Positions 16,850 to 24,242 of a DNA stretch of 64,000 nucleotides are shown piece by piece. The stretch covers positions 5,084,001 through 5,148,000 of the forward strand of contig NZ_CP114903.1 in NCBI RefSeq assembly GCF_027497255.1, read 5' to 3'. The notes beneath the pieces were generated by a model. That model was not told the origin of the DNA. It searched no databases and saw only the letters and a list, made by a program, of their open reading frames with translations. Made by a program: the position numbers and the translations under genes. Positions within the stretch are counted from its first letter, which is position 1, and each line of letters opens with the position of its first letter. The stretch is from Micromonospora sp. WMMD882 (lineage in GTDB: Bacteria; Actinomycetota; Actinomycetes; Mycobacteriales; Micromonosporaceae).

Positions 16850-17593
16850 TCAGGCGACCTCGCAGACCCACCAACCGGTCTTCTGCACCACGGTGAAACG
16901 CAACTGCTGGTCGGCGACCTTCTCGTCCTCGGTGGTCACGGTCACCGTGGTGGTCACCGTGGCGCGCTCGCCGGTCTGGTTGTCGACCGCCGGCTTGCTC
17001 CACTTGAACTTGGCGTTGCGGTGCTCGTCGGCGTACTTCTCGAGCTCGGTGATCTTGGCCGCGATCCGCTCCCGGTCCCGGGCGGAGGAACAGACCAGCT
17101 CGGTCGCCCGTTTCGCGTCCCGCTCCTGGTAGACGGCGGTGAGGAAGTCCTGGACCGCGGTGGCCGGCTCCGCCGCGCCCTCGCCGGTCTCGGTGTCGCG
17201 CAGCAGGAAGAACGCGGCGGTGCCGCCGCCACCGCAGAGCACCAGGGTGACCACCAGCGCCAGCACGGCGATCAGCGGGCCACGCCGCCGCTTCGGCGCG
17301 GCCGGCGCCGGCTGGGACCCGGCCGGCCCGAGGGATCCGTACGGGCCCGGCGGCGGGCCGGCGGGACCGGCCGGACCGTACGAGCCCGGTGGGGCGCCGG
17401 CGGGACCCGGCGGGCCGTACGACGCCGGTGGGGCGCTGGCCGGGCCGGGCGGACCGGAGGAGCCGGGCGGGCCGTACGGGGTGGATGGCGGGTCGGCGGG
17501 AACCTCGGGGCCGGTCGGGCCGGCGGGACCAGGCGGGCCGAACGGCGGACCGCTCGGCGGTGGGAACGGGCCACCCTGGGGCGGTTGGGTCAT
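16850..17593 (-). CDS. Pro/Gly-rich single-pass membrane protein
   Basis: A 247-residue protein whose first ~100 residues are collagen-like Gly-Pro repeats (GPPGPAG, SYGPPGPAG, PYGPAGPAG types). A basic stretch KRRRG and one transmembrane helix with a GGGG segment follow (about 104-126). The external C-terminal domain (about 130-247) has two Cys, an acidic patch, and resembles NTF2-like or DUF4878-type stress proteins common in actinobacteria. ATG 17593 has GGGGGAG upstream. No catalytic motif is visible. It precedes the ArsA pair on the same strand, so a link to that pathway is possible. Confidence 0.75.
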   Translation of the reverse strand: MTQPPQGGPFPPPSGPPFGPPGPAGPTGPEVPADPPSTPYGPPGSSGPPGPASAPPASYGPPGPAGAPPGSYGPAGPAGPPPGPYGSLGPAGSQPAPAAPKRRRGPLIAVLALVVTLVLCGGGGTAAFFLLRDTETGEGAAEPATAVQDFLTAVYQERDAKRATELVCSSARDRERIAAKITELEKYADEHRNAKFKWSKPAVDNQTGERATVTTTVTVTTEDEKVADQQLRFTVVQKTGWWVCEVA

Positions 17594-17994
17594 CGTCTCC
17601 CCCGAACTGTGGTCTGCGGTCACCGGCCTGGCGACGCTTGTGTGAGCGCGACGGGCGCGGCAGCGCCCCGCCCGCCCGTGAGGGTAGCGGGCGTCGCGTC
17701 GACGTGGGTGTCGGTGCCGGTCGGGGCCACCGCCCCGCTCGCCGCGCCGTTGGTCCGGCCCGGCGGCGGCGACGAGTCGGATCCGCCGGAGGAGAAGATC
17801 ATGCCGGACGGTATCCGGTACCGGACCGCAACGGTGTCGCATATATGACTTTGAGTGATGATCTGGGCGCGTCCGGTTGCCGATGTCGGCTTTCGTCCCT
17901 ACGTTCGGGCGCGGTGCGGGGGCCGGGTACAGGGCGCAGGACGCCCACCCCGGAAAGCGGCAGATGGCACACGTACGATGCCCGGAGGCAGCGC
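17594..17994. other. Divergent intergenic region
   Basis: About 400 bases between the Pro-rich membrane protein gene and the next plus-strand gene. Its right half is less GC-rich (around ATATATGACTTTGAG, 17841-17855) and carries a good promoter at 17877-17905. No further gene is supported. Confidence 0.6.
17877..17905 (+). promoter_or_regulatory. Promoter TTGCCG-N17-TACGTT
   Basis: A -35 box TTGCCG (17877-17882) and -10 box TACGTT (17900-17905) with ideal 17-base spacing, about 90 bases before ATG 17995. It probably drives 17995-19145. Confidence 0.6.
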
Positions 17995-18480
17995 ATGCGC
18001 GACGCGGAGAACAGCCCCCGCACCCAGTTTCCCGACAGTGGCCGGCGGTCGCCGCGCCGGGGGGCGGACGGCGATCCGGCCCCGGCCGCGCCCTGCAACG
18101 AACGACCGTACCGGCGCTGGGCGGAGCCGGTCGAGTCACCGGCGACGGCGGCGCGGTCGTGGCCGGTCGACCGGGGCCGGGACGACGAGGAGCCCGAGAC
18201 CGGGTACGTCATCCACCTGCCGGTCCGGGTGCTGGACCTGGCGGCGGCCACCGCGCTGGCCGGTCGGGTGGCCGACTCGCTCGGTTTCCTGCCCGAGCTG
18301 GACGCCGGCGAGACCACCGTCTCCACCGCCGACGACCAGAACAACCACCACCGGGTCTTCTGCGACCTGCTCCTGCCCGACCGGTCGCGCTGCCCCCAGC
18401 GCCACGGCCACCCGGGCCCGTGCGGCGAGACGCCCGCCGCCGAGCCGCGCCCCGTGCCCCGGCCGACGGCCGGGTCGTAG
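17995..18480 (+). CDS. Hypothetical protein with C-terminal Cys/His cluster
   Basis: A 161-residue soluble protein that I do not recognise. ATG 17995 is preceded by GGAGG six bases upstream. Residues 1-65 are polar and probably disordered. From about 70 there is a compact segment (YVIHLPVRVLDLAAATALAGR) followed by HHRVFCDLLLPDRSRCPQRH and HPGPC. The spacing of three Cys with four His suggests a metal site. It lies between the ArsA-like pair and the Rv3678A-like gene, in a neighbourhood otherwise shared with mycobacteria, so it is probably a clade-specific addition. No enzyme motif is visible. Confidence 0.72.
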   Translation: MRDAENSPRTQFPDSGRRSPRRGADGDPAPAAPCNERPYRRWAEPVESPATAARSWPVDRGRDDEEPETGYVIHLPVRVLDLAAATALAGRVADSLGFLPELDAGETTVSTADDQNNHHRVFCDLLLPDRSRCPQRHGHPGPCGETPAAEPRPVPRPTAGS

Positions 18481-18525
18481 GCTGTCGGCGGAACATCCAC
18501 CCCACGACACGGGAGCCCGGCAACG

Positions 18526-18681
18526 ATGCAGAAGTGGGAGTACTCCACCGTCCCGCTGCTGGTCCACGCGACCAAGCAGATCCTCGACAACTGGGGAGAG
18601 GACGGGTGGGAGCTCGTCTCGGTGATCCCCGGCCCCAACCCGGAGCAGCTCGTCGCGTACCTCAAGCGACCCAAGGCGTGA
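18526..18681 (+). CDS. Small conserved protein (Rv3678A-like, DUF4177-like)
   Basis: A 51-residue protein beginning MQKWEYSTVPLLVH and containing NWGEDGWELVSVIPG, which recalls DUF4177-type small proteins. Its function is unknown. Start ATG 18526 follows GGGAG. Its TGA stop overlaps the GTG start of the ridA-like gene (GTGA), so the two are translationally coupled. In M. tuberculosis a gene of similar size lies at the same place, between Rv3678c and Rv3679. Its small size makes it easy to miss. Confidence 0.82.
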   Translation: MQKWEYSTVPLLVHATKQILDNWGEDGWELVSVIPGPNPEQLVAYLKRPKA

Positions 18682-19145
18682 GCGGGGTGAGCGGGGCCCG
18701 GGCGAAGCTCGCCGAGCTGGGCCTCGAACTGCCCGAGGTGGTCCCCCCGGTCGCCAGCTACGTGCCGGCGGTGCAGTCCGGGCAGACCGTCTACGTCTCC
18801 GGTCAGCTCCCGATGGCCGGGGGGAAGCTCCTGGCCACCGGCAAGGTCGGCGACGGGGTCTCCGCCGACCAGGCCAAGGACCTCGCCCGGCGCTGCGCGC
18901 TCAACGCGCTCGCCGCGATCGACGCGCTGGTCGGGCTGGAGAGCGTGGTCAAGGTCGTGAAGCTGACCGGCTTCGTCGCCTCGGCTCCCGGCTTCACCGG
19001 GCAGCCCGGCGTGATCAACGGCGCTTCCGACCTGTTCGGCGCGGTCTTCGGCGAGGCCGGCCGGCACGCCCGCAGCGCGGTCGGCGTGGCGGAGCTGCCG
19101 CTGGACGCCCCGGTCGAGGTCGAGGTCGTCGTCGAGGTCGGCTGA
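18678..19145 (+). CDS. RidA-family protein (Rv3678c-like)
   Basis: A 155-residue member of the RidA/YjgF/Rid family, trimeric cytoplasmic proteins that hydrolyse reactive enamine or imine intermediates of amino-acid metabolism. It shows YVPAVQSGQTVYVSGQLP near the start and GFTGQPGVINGASD followed by ARSAVGVAELPLDAPVEVEVV, as in this branch. The catalytic Arg of true RidA is not clearly placed, so deaminase activity is uncertain. I chose GTG 18678, which overlaps the preceding stop; GTG 18687 is an alternative. Confidence 0.87.
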   Translation: MSGVSGARAKLAELGLELPEVVPPVASYVPAVQSGQTVYVSGQLPMAGGKLLATGKVGDGVSADQAKDLARRCALNALAAIDALVGLESVVKVVKLTGFVASAPGFTGQPGVINGASDLFGAVFGEAGRHARSAVGVAELPLDAPVEVEVVVEVG

Positions 19146-19152
19146 GCCGACC

Positions 19153-19196
19153 GGCCCGGGGCGGCTTCCAAGATCGCGGGAAGTCGCCGTCCGGGC
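19153..19196 (+). terminator. Imperfect hairpin after the ridA-like gene
   Basis: Arms GGCCCGGGGCGGCTTCC (19153-19169) and a nearly complementary stretch at 19178-19196 form a long but interrupted stem, eight bases after the stop codon. It may terminate or attenuate before the metallo-beta-lactamase-fold gene. Confidence 0.45.
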
Positions 19197-19211
19197 CGTA
19201 CGATCGCAGCC

Positions 19212-20045
19212 ATGACGGGGCACATGACGACACCGGCGGCCGCGCTCGCGGACACGCTGCCGGAGTGGGTGACGTTGCTGCGCGCGCCGAACCCCGGCCC
19301 GATGACCCTGGACGGCACCAACACCTGGATCCTGGGCACGCCGGACGGCCCGGGCCGGATCGTGGTCGATCCGGGTCCCGCCGACGAGGGGCACCTGGCC
19401 CGGATCGCCGCCCACGCGCCGATCCGACTCGTGTTGATCACCCACGGGCACCCGGACCACACCGAGGGCGCGGCCCGGCTCGCCGAGCTGCTCGGCGGCG
19501 CGCCGGTGCGGGCCGTCGACCCGGCGCACTGCCACGCCGCCCCGCCGCTGGCCGAAGCGGACCTGTCCACCGGTGACGACCTGCGGATCGAGCTGCTGTC
19601 GACCCCCGGGCACACCGCCGACTCGGTCTGCTTCCTGGTCGGGCGGGGCGACGGTCAGGTGGTGCTGACCGGGGACACCATCCTCGGCCGGGGCACCACC
19701 GTGGTCGCCCACCCCGACGGCGACCTGACCGACTACCTGGCCAGCCTGAGCCGGCTGGCCGCGTACCGGGGCGTCCCGGCGCTGCCGGGACACGGCCCGG
19801 CGCTGGCCGACTGCGGGGCGGCCGCCGGGTTCTACCTGGCCCACCGCCACGCCCGGCTCGACCAGGTCCGGCAGGCGGTGGCCGCCGGGGCGACCACCCC
19901 GGCCGAGGTGGTCGCCGCGGTCTACGCCGACGTGGACCGGACGCTGTGGTGGGCGGCCGAGCTGTCGGTCCGCGCCCAGCTCGCGCACCTCGACCGCGAG
20001 CGTCCCGGGGTCGACCCTGACGAGCCGCGGACAGGTCGGCCGTGA
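19212..20045 (+). CDS. Metallo-beta-lactamase-fold hydrolase (Rv3677c-like)
   Basis: A 277-residue cytoplasmic hydrolase of the glyoxalase II/LACTB2-like branch. The metal-binding motif THGHPDH lies at residues 77-83 (His78, His80, Asp82, His83). STPGHTADSV, TGDTILG and PGHGP supply further ligands. A C-terminal helical extension follows. The biological substrate is unknown; thioester or phosphodiester cleavage are family possibilities. ATG 19212 is used; ATG 19224 has slightly better upstream GGGG. Its stop overlaps the GTG of the cyclase gene by four bases (GTGA), joining a conserved gene to the accessory interval. Confidence 0.9.
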   Translation: MTGHMTTPAAALADTLPEWVTLLRAPNPGPMTLDGTNTWILGTPDGPGRIVVDPGPADEGHLARIAAHAPIRLVLITHGHPDHTEGAARLAELLGGAPVRAVDPAHCHAAPPLAEADLSTGDDLRIELLSTPGHTADSVCFLVGRGDGQVVLTGDTILGRGTTVVAHPDGDLTDYLASLSRLAAYRGVPALPGHGPALADCGAAAGFYLAHRHARLDQVRQAVAAGATTPAEVVAAVYADVDRTLWWAAELSVRAQLAHLDRERPGVDPDEPRTGRP

Positions 20046-23000
20046 CCTGCCCGGTGTGTGGCACCGTCGCCGTCCCGGGGGCGCGGTTCTGCCACAACTG
20101 CGGGGCCGCCCTGCCGGCCGCGGCGACCCTCCCGGCCGCCGAGCGCCGGGTGGTCACCGTCCTCTTCGGTGACCTCTCCGACTTCACCTCCTGGTCGGAG
20201 GACCTCGACCCGGAGCGGGTCGGCGCGGTCACCGACCGGGTGCTCGCCGCGCTGGCGGGCGCGGTGAAGACCTTCGGCGGGCACGTCGACAAGCTGACCG
20301 GCGACGGGATCATGGCGGTCTTCGGCGCGCCGGTGGCCCACGAGGACGACGCCGAGCGGGCCGTCCGGGCCGCGTTGTCCATGCAGCGGGCGGTCCGCCG
20401 GGTGCTCGACGACGAACGCGGCGGCGGCGCGCCGCTGGGCCTGCGGGTCGGGTTGAACACCGGGGACGTGATCGCCGGCATCCAGGCCGCCATCGAGTAC
20501 ACGGTCATCGGGGACACCGTGAACACCGCCGCCCGGCTGGCCGACGCCGCCGCCGTCGGCGCCGTGTACGCGGGTCCGCGTACCTCCGCCGCGACCCGGC
20601 ACGTCACCTCCTGGCGGGCGTTGCGCCCGCTGCGGCTCAAGGGCAAACGCGAGCCGGTCGAGGCGTACGAGCTGCTCGGCCTCCTGGACGCCCCGGGCAC
20701 CCGCTCCGGTCTCGGTGACGAGGCGCCCTTCGTCGGCCGGGAGGCCGAGGTCGGCCGGGTCGCCGGCCGGCTCGCCGAGGTGATCGACCGGGGTGAGCCG
20801 GGGGTGCTGCTGATGACCGCCGAGGCGGGCATCGGCAAGTCCCGGTTCGCCGCCGAGGTGGAACGCCTCGCCGCCGGGTACGACGTCGGGCCCGGCCGGT
20901 ACGCCGCGCACACCGGCGCGCGGGTGCTGTCGGTGCGCTGCGCGGCCTTCGGTGAGCGCCGCCGGTTCGCGCCGCTGGCCGACCTGGTGCGGGCCGCGGT
21001 CGGGTTGCCCGGCGACGACACCGCGACGGCGATGACCCGGCCGGCCGTGGAGGAACGCCTGCGCCGGCTCGGGCAGCGGCTGGCCCGGCTGCGCCCCGCC
21101 CCGCCGCCGCTGGCCACCGACCAGTTGCTGGCCCTGCTCGGCTACGTCGACCTGCCCGGCGCGCACGGCGGCCCGGCCGACGACGCCGAGTGGAACGGCG
21201 CCAACCCGTCCCCGGACGCCGAGGCGGCGCCGGCGGCCGTGGCCGCGCTGCTGAGCGCGCTGGCCGCCGAGGCTCCGCTGGTGATGGTCGTCGACGACCT
21301 GCACGACGCCACCGGGGACACCATCGGCGCGCTGGGGGTGACCCTGTCCCGGCTGACCGGGCCGGTGCTGGTGCTGCTGCTCGGCCGACCGGAGCTGGTC
21401 CGCAGGGCCGGGGCGCTGACCCGGCTGGCCGACGCCGAGGTGCACGCGCTGCCGCCGCTACGCGGAGCGGACGCCTCCCGGCTGCTCACCACGTACCTCG
21501 GCGGGGGGAAGCTGCCCCAGCCGGACACCGACCGGCTGCTCGCCACCGCCCAGGGCAACCCGTTCTACCTGGCCGAGCTGGTGACCCTGCTGATGGAGCG
21601 GGGCGCGCTGACCGCCGGGGCGGAGCGGGACGCCACCGGCGCGGCCACCTGGCGGCTGGCGCCGGGCTCGCTGGGCAGCCGGCTGCTCTCCCGGGACCTC
21701 GCCGCCGTCCTGGCGGCCCGGATCGACGCCCTGCCCGCCGAGGCGCGCTCGGTGCTGCGGGACGCCGCGGTGGTCGGCGACACCGTGCCGGCCGGCACCC
21801 TGGAGGCGCTGCGCGAGCGCCGGACCGGGCGGGACGGCCGACCGGCGGCGGTGGTGGCGGTGGAGCTGGACCGGGCCGTGGAGGAGCTGCTGCAACGCCG
21901 GATGCTGCACCGGACCCGGACCGGGTGGTCCTTCGCCACCCCGCTGATGCGTGAGGCCGCGTACGCCGGGGTCAGCAAGGCCGACGCGGCGGACCGGCAC
22001 GCCGCGCTGGTCCGCTGGGCCGCGGCGGTCGGCGACGACGCGGCGCCCGTGCCCGCGCCGCCGGCCGGGTTCACCGAGGCCGCCCGGGACGCGTTCGTGG
22101 CCGAGCACGCCGAGCGGGCCACCGCGCTGGCCGACGCGGTCAAGCTGCGGCCGGACGCGCCGGCCCGGACGGTGGCCCCGCTGGGGGTCGACGCGCTCGG
22201 CCGGGCTGCCCGCCGCTCGCTGTCCGCCGGGGAGCCGGCGCTGGCCGTCGAGTACGCCGAACGCGCCGCCGAGCTGGCCCGGGACGGGCTGCCGGTGGCC
22301 GACCGCCTGGTGCACGCCCGGGCGCTGCTCCAGATCGGACGGGCCACCGACGCGTTGGCCTCCGCCGAGAAGCTCGCCGCGAACGCGGCCGACGACGGGG
22401 CGACCCGGGCCAGCGCGCTGCTGCTCGCCGGGCAGGCGTACCAGAACCTGGGTGACCTGGGCCGGGCGGTGGCGAGCTGGCAGGAGGCGTTGCAGGTGGC
22501 CGCCGCCGCCGAGCTGCCCACCCTGCGTGCCTCGGCGATGCGGCGGCTCGGGATGGCGGACTTCGTCAGCGGCCGGCTCGGTCAGGCGAGCAGCCGGCTG
22601 GCCGCCGCGTACCAGGTCAGCCTGGCCGCGCAGGACCCACGCGGGCAGGCGTGGTCGTTGCAGAACCTGGCCTGGGTGACCACCACCCGGGGCGACTTCG
22701 CCGGCACCGACGCCGTGCTCGGCCGGGCCGCGCGGCTCTTCGCCGAGCTGAAGGACCCGTACGGGCGGGCCTGGCTGCGTGGGACGACCGCGTTCGCCCG
22801 GCTGCTCGCCGGGCGGCTCGGCGAGGCGTGCCGGTTGGCGCGGATCTTCCTGCCGTTCGGGGAGCGCATCGGCGAGGCGTGGGCGGTGGGCACGCTCCGG
22901 GCGGTCGACGCGTTCGCCGCCGCCGAGTTGGGCGAGCTCGCCGACGCGGACCGGTCGGCGCGGCGCGCGTACCGGGACTTCGTGGCCGCCTCGGACGACT

Positions 23001-23653
23001 GGGGACGCGGCTTCGCGCTGGTCGTGCGGGGCGTGGTGGCGCGCGGGCTGGGCGAGCCGGAGCACGCCGCCGACCTGCTCTCCGACGCGCTCAGGCAGGC
23101 GGAGCGGACGGCGCATCCGCTGCTCACCGGGATGGCCGGCACGTTGCGCGGGTTCGTGGCGCTGGAGCTGGGCGACGGCGCGGTCGCCGAGCGGTACGCG
23201 CGGACGGTGCTGGCCGCGGTGGAGCCGCACAACCCGCAGGCGCCGGCCCAGGTGGGGCCCCGGGTGCTGCTGGCGATGGCCCGGCTGGCGGCGGGTGACC
23301 CGGGCACCGCGGTGGGGTTGCTCGCCCCGGTCGCCACCGCGGTCAACGCCCCCTCGCTGCTGTTCTCGCGCCGGCAGACCGTGGCCCGGTACGCCGAGGC
23401 GCTGCTCGCCCTCGGTCAGATCGAGCAGGCGCTGGACTGGGCCCGGCGGGCGGTGGCCGCGCCGGCCGAGGACGTGCGCAGCCAGGTGGTCGCGCAGCGG
23501 GTGCTGGCCGAGACGTCGCTCGCGGCCGGCCGGCCGGTCGAGGCGTTGGCCGCCGCCGACGAGGCGGTCCGCCTGGCGTACGCCACGGAGCAGCGCGGCG
23601 AGCGGGCCGCCGCCGACGCCCTGCGGGCCCGGCTGACCGCTCCCGCAGGTTAG
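20042..23653 (+). CDS. Class III nucleotide cyclase fused to AAA-type ATPase and TPR repeats
   Basis: A 1203-residue multidomain signalling protein. Residues 1-25 form a zinc ribbon (C-x2-C ... C-x2-C). Residues about 35-200 are a class III cyclase: FGDLSDFT (metal Asp), KLTGDGIMAVFGAP (purine Lys and second metal Asp) and YTVIGDTVNTAARL (adenine-type Asp, with Asn and Arg of the transition state), so it looks active and adenylate-type. A large ATPase follows with Walker A AEAGIGKS at about 260 and a VMVVDDLHDA segment. The last ~450 residues are TPR-like helices. The GTG start overlaps the upstream stop, and the stop codon is supplied by a palindromic repeat. Confidence 0.9.
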   Translation: MTCPVCGTVAVPGARFCHNCGAALPAAATLPAAERRVVTVLFGDLSDFTSWSEDLDPERVGAVTDRVLAALAGAVKTFGGHVDKLTGDGIMAVFGAPVAHEDDAERAVRAALSMQRAVRRVLDDERGGGAPLGLRVGLNTGDVIAGIQAAIEYTVIGDTVNTAARLADAAAVGAVYAGPRTSAATRHVTSWRALRPLRLKGKREPVEAYELLGLLDAPGTRSGLGDEAPFVGREAEVGRVAGRLAEVIDRGEPGVLLMTAEAGIGKSRFAAEVERLAAGYDVGPGRYAAHTGARVLSVRCAAFGERRRFAPLADLVRAAVGLPGDDTATAMTRPAVEERLRRLGQRLARLRPAPPPLATDQLLALLGYVDLPGAHGGPADDAEWNGANPSPDAEAAPAAVAALLSALAAEAPLVMVVDDLHDATGDTIGALGVTLSRLTGPVLVLLLGRPELVRRAGALTRLADAEVHALPPLRGADASRLLTTYLGGGKLPQPDTDRLLATAQGNPFYLAELVTLLMERGALTAGAERDATGAATWRLAPGSLGSRLLSRDLAAVLAARIDALPAEARSVLRDAAVVGDTVPAGTLEALRERRTGRDGRPAAVVAVELDRAVEELLQRRMLHRTRTGWSFATPLMREAAYAGVSKADAADRHAALVRWAAAVGDDAAPVPAPPAGFTEAARDAFVAEHAERATALADAVKLRPDAPARTVAPLGVDALGRAARRSLSAGEPALAVEYAERAAELARDGLPVADRLVHARALLQIGRATDALASAEKLAANAADDGATRASALLLAGQAYQNLGDLGRAVASWQEALQVAAAAELPTLRASAMRRLGMADFVSGRLGQASSRLAAAYQVSLAAQDPRGQAWSLQNLAWVTTTRGDFAGTDAVLGRAARLFAELKDPYGRAWLRGTTAFARLLAGRLGEACRLARIFLPFGERIGEAWAVGTLRAVDAFAAAELGELADADRSARRAYRDFVAASDDWGRGFALVVRGVVARGLGEPEHAADLLSDALRQAERTAHPLLTGMAGTLRGFVALELGDGAVAERYARTVLAAVEPHNPQAPAQVGPRVLLAMARLAAGDPGTAVGLLAPVATAVNAPSLLFSRRQTVARYAEALLALGQIEQALDWARRAVAAPAEDVRSQVVAQRVLAETSLAAGRPVEALAAADEAVRLAYATEQRGERAAADALRARLTAPAG

Positions 23654-23710
23654 GAAGGGCGCCTTGTTACCGCCCGGTGTAGCGGAAGGGTCCCTTCCTT
23701 GCGCGTGCGG
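23642..23710. repeat. REP-like palindromic element, copy A
   Basis: An imperfect palindrome starting AGGAAGGGC and ending CCCTTCCTT, with the core at 23652-23704. About 40 of 53 core positions match copy B at 33343-33395, and similarity continues 5' through CCCGCAGG. The stop codon TAG of the cyclase gene (23651-23653) overlaps its left edge. Confidence 0.85.
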
Positions 23711-23752
23711 CGGCGGCTAGCGTGTGGGTTTTCCGGCACAGGAGGACCGTTC

Positions 23753-24211
23753 ATGAGGCTGCCACGTTCCGCCGCCGGCTGGACCGTCGCGGTCTTCGGC
23801 GGGCTGGCCCTGACCATGGGCGCGCTCGGGTTGCTCTGGCCGGCGGGCCTGCTGGGGCTGATGGGGCTGACCGTGCCGACCGGCCGGGCGCCCGGCGACC
23901 ACACCGGCGCCTTCCTGCTCGCCTCCTCGATGGCGGCGTTCAACATGGGGGTCTACTACCTGCTCGCGGCGGTCACCGACTGGCGGGCGTTCTTCCGGTT
24001 CTCGGTGGTGTTCCGGCTGGTCACGGTCGTCGTGTTCGTGATCGCGGTGGTCGCGGAGATCGCCCCGGGCCGGTTTCTCGGGGTGGCGGCCTGGGAGGGG
24101 CTGGGGGCGTTGGCGACCGCGCTCGGCCTGCGTCACGACGCCCGGGCGGTGACCCCGGCGGCGGCCGGTGGACCGGTGTCATCGACGCCGGTCACGGGTG
24201 CGGGCCGCTGA
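23753..24211 (+). CDS. Four-helix integral membrane protein
   Basis: A 152-residue protein with four predicted transmembrane helices (about residues 9-35, 48-72, 78-103 and 106-122) and a hydrophilic tail. ATG 23753 is preceded by a strong AGGAGGA. No catalytic or transport motif is visible. Composition resembles small DoxX/DUF4267-like membrane proteins, but I cannot assign it. It follows the REP-like element and ends 31 bases before the kinase gene on the same strand, so the two may be co-transcribed. Confidence 0.75.
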   Translation: MRLPRSAAGWTVAVFGGLALTMGALGLLWPAGLLGLMGLTVPTGRAPGDHTGAFLLASSMAAFNMGVYYLLAAVTDWRAFFRFSVVFRLVTVVVFVIAVVAEIAPGRFLGVAAWEGLGALATALGLRHDARAVTPAAAGGPVSSTPVTGAGR

Positions 24212-24242
24212 GCTGCCGGACGAGTTGGGTATTTTCGAAGCT

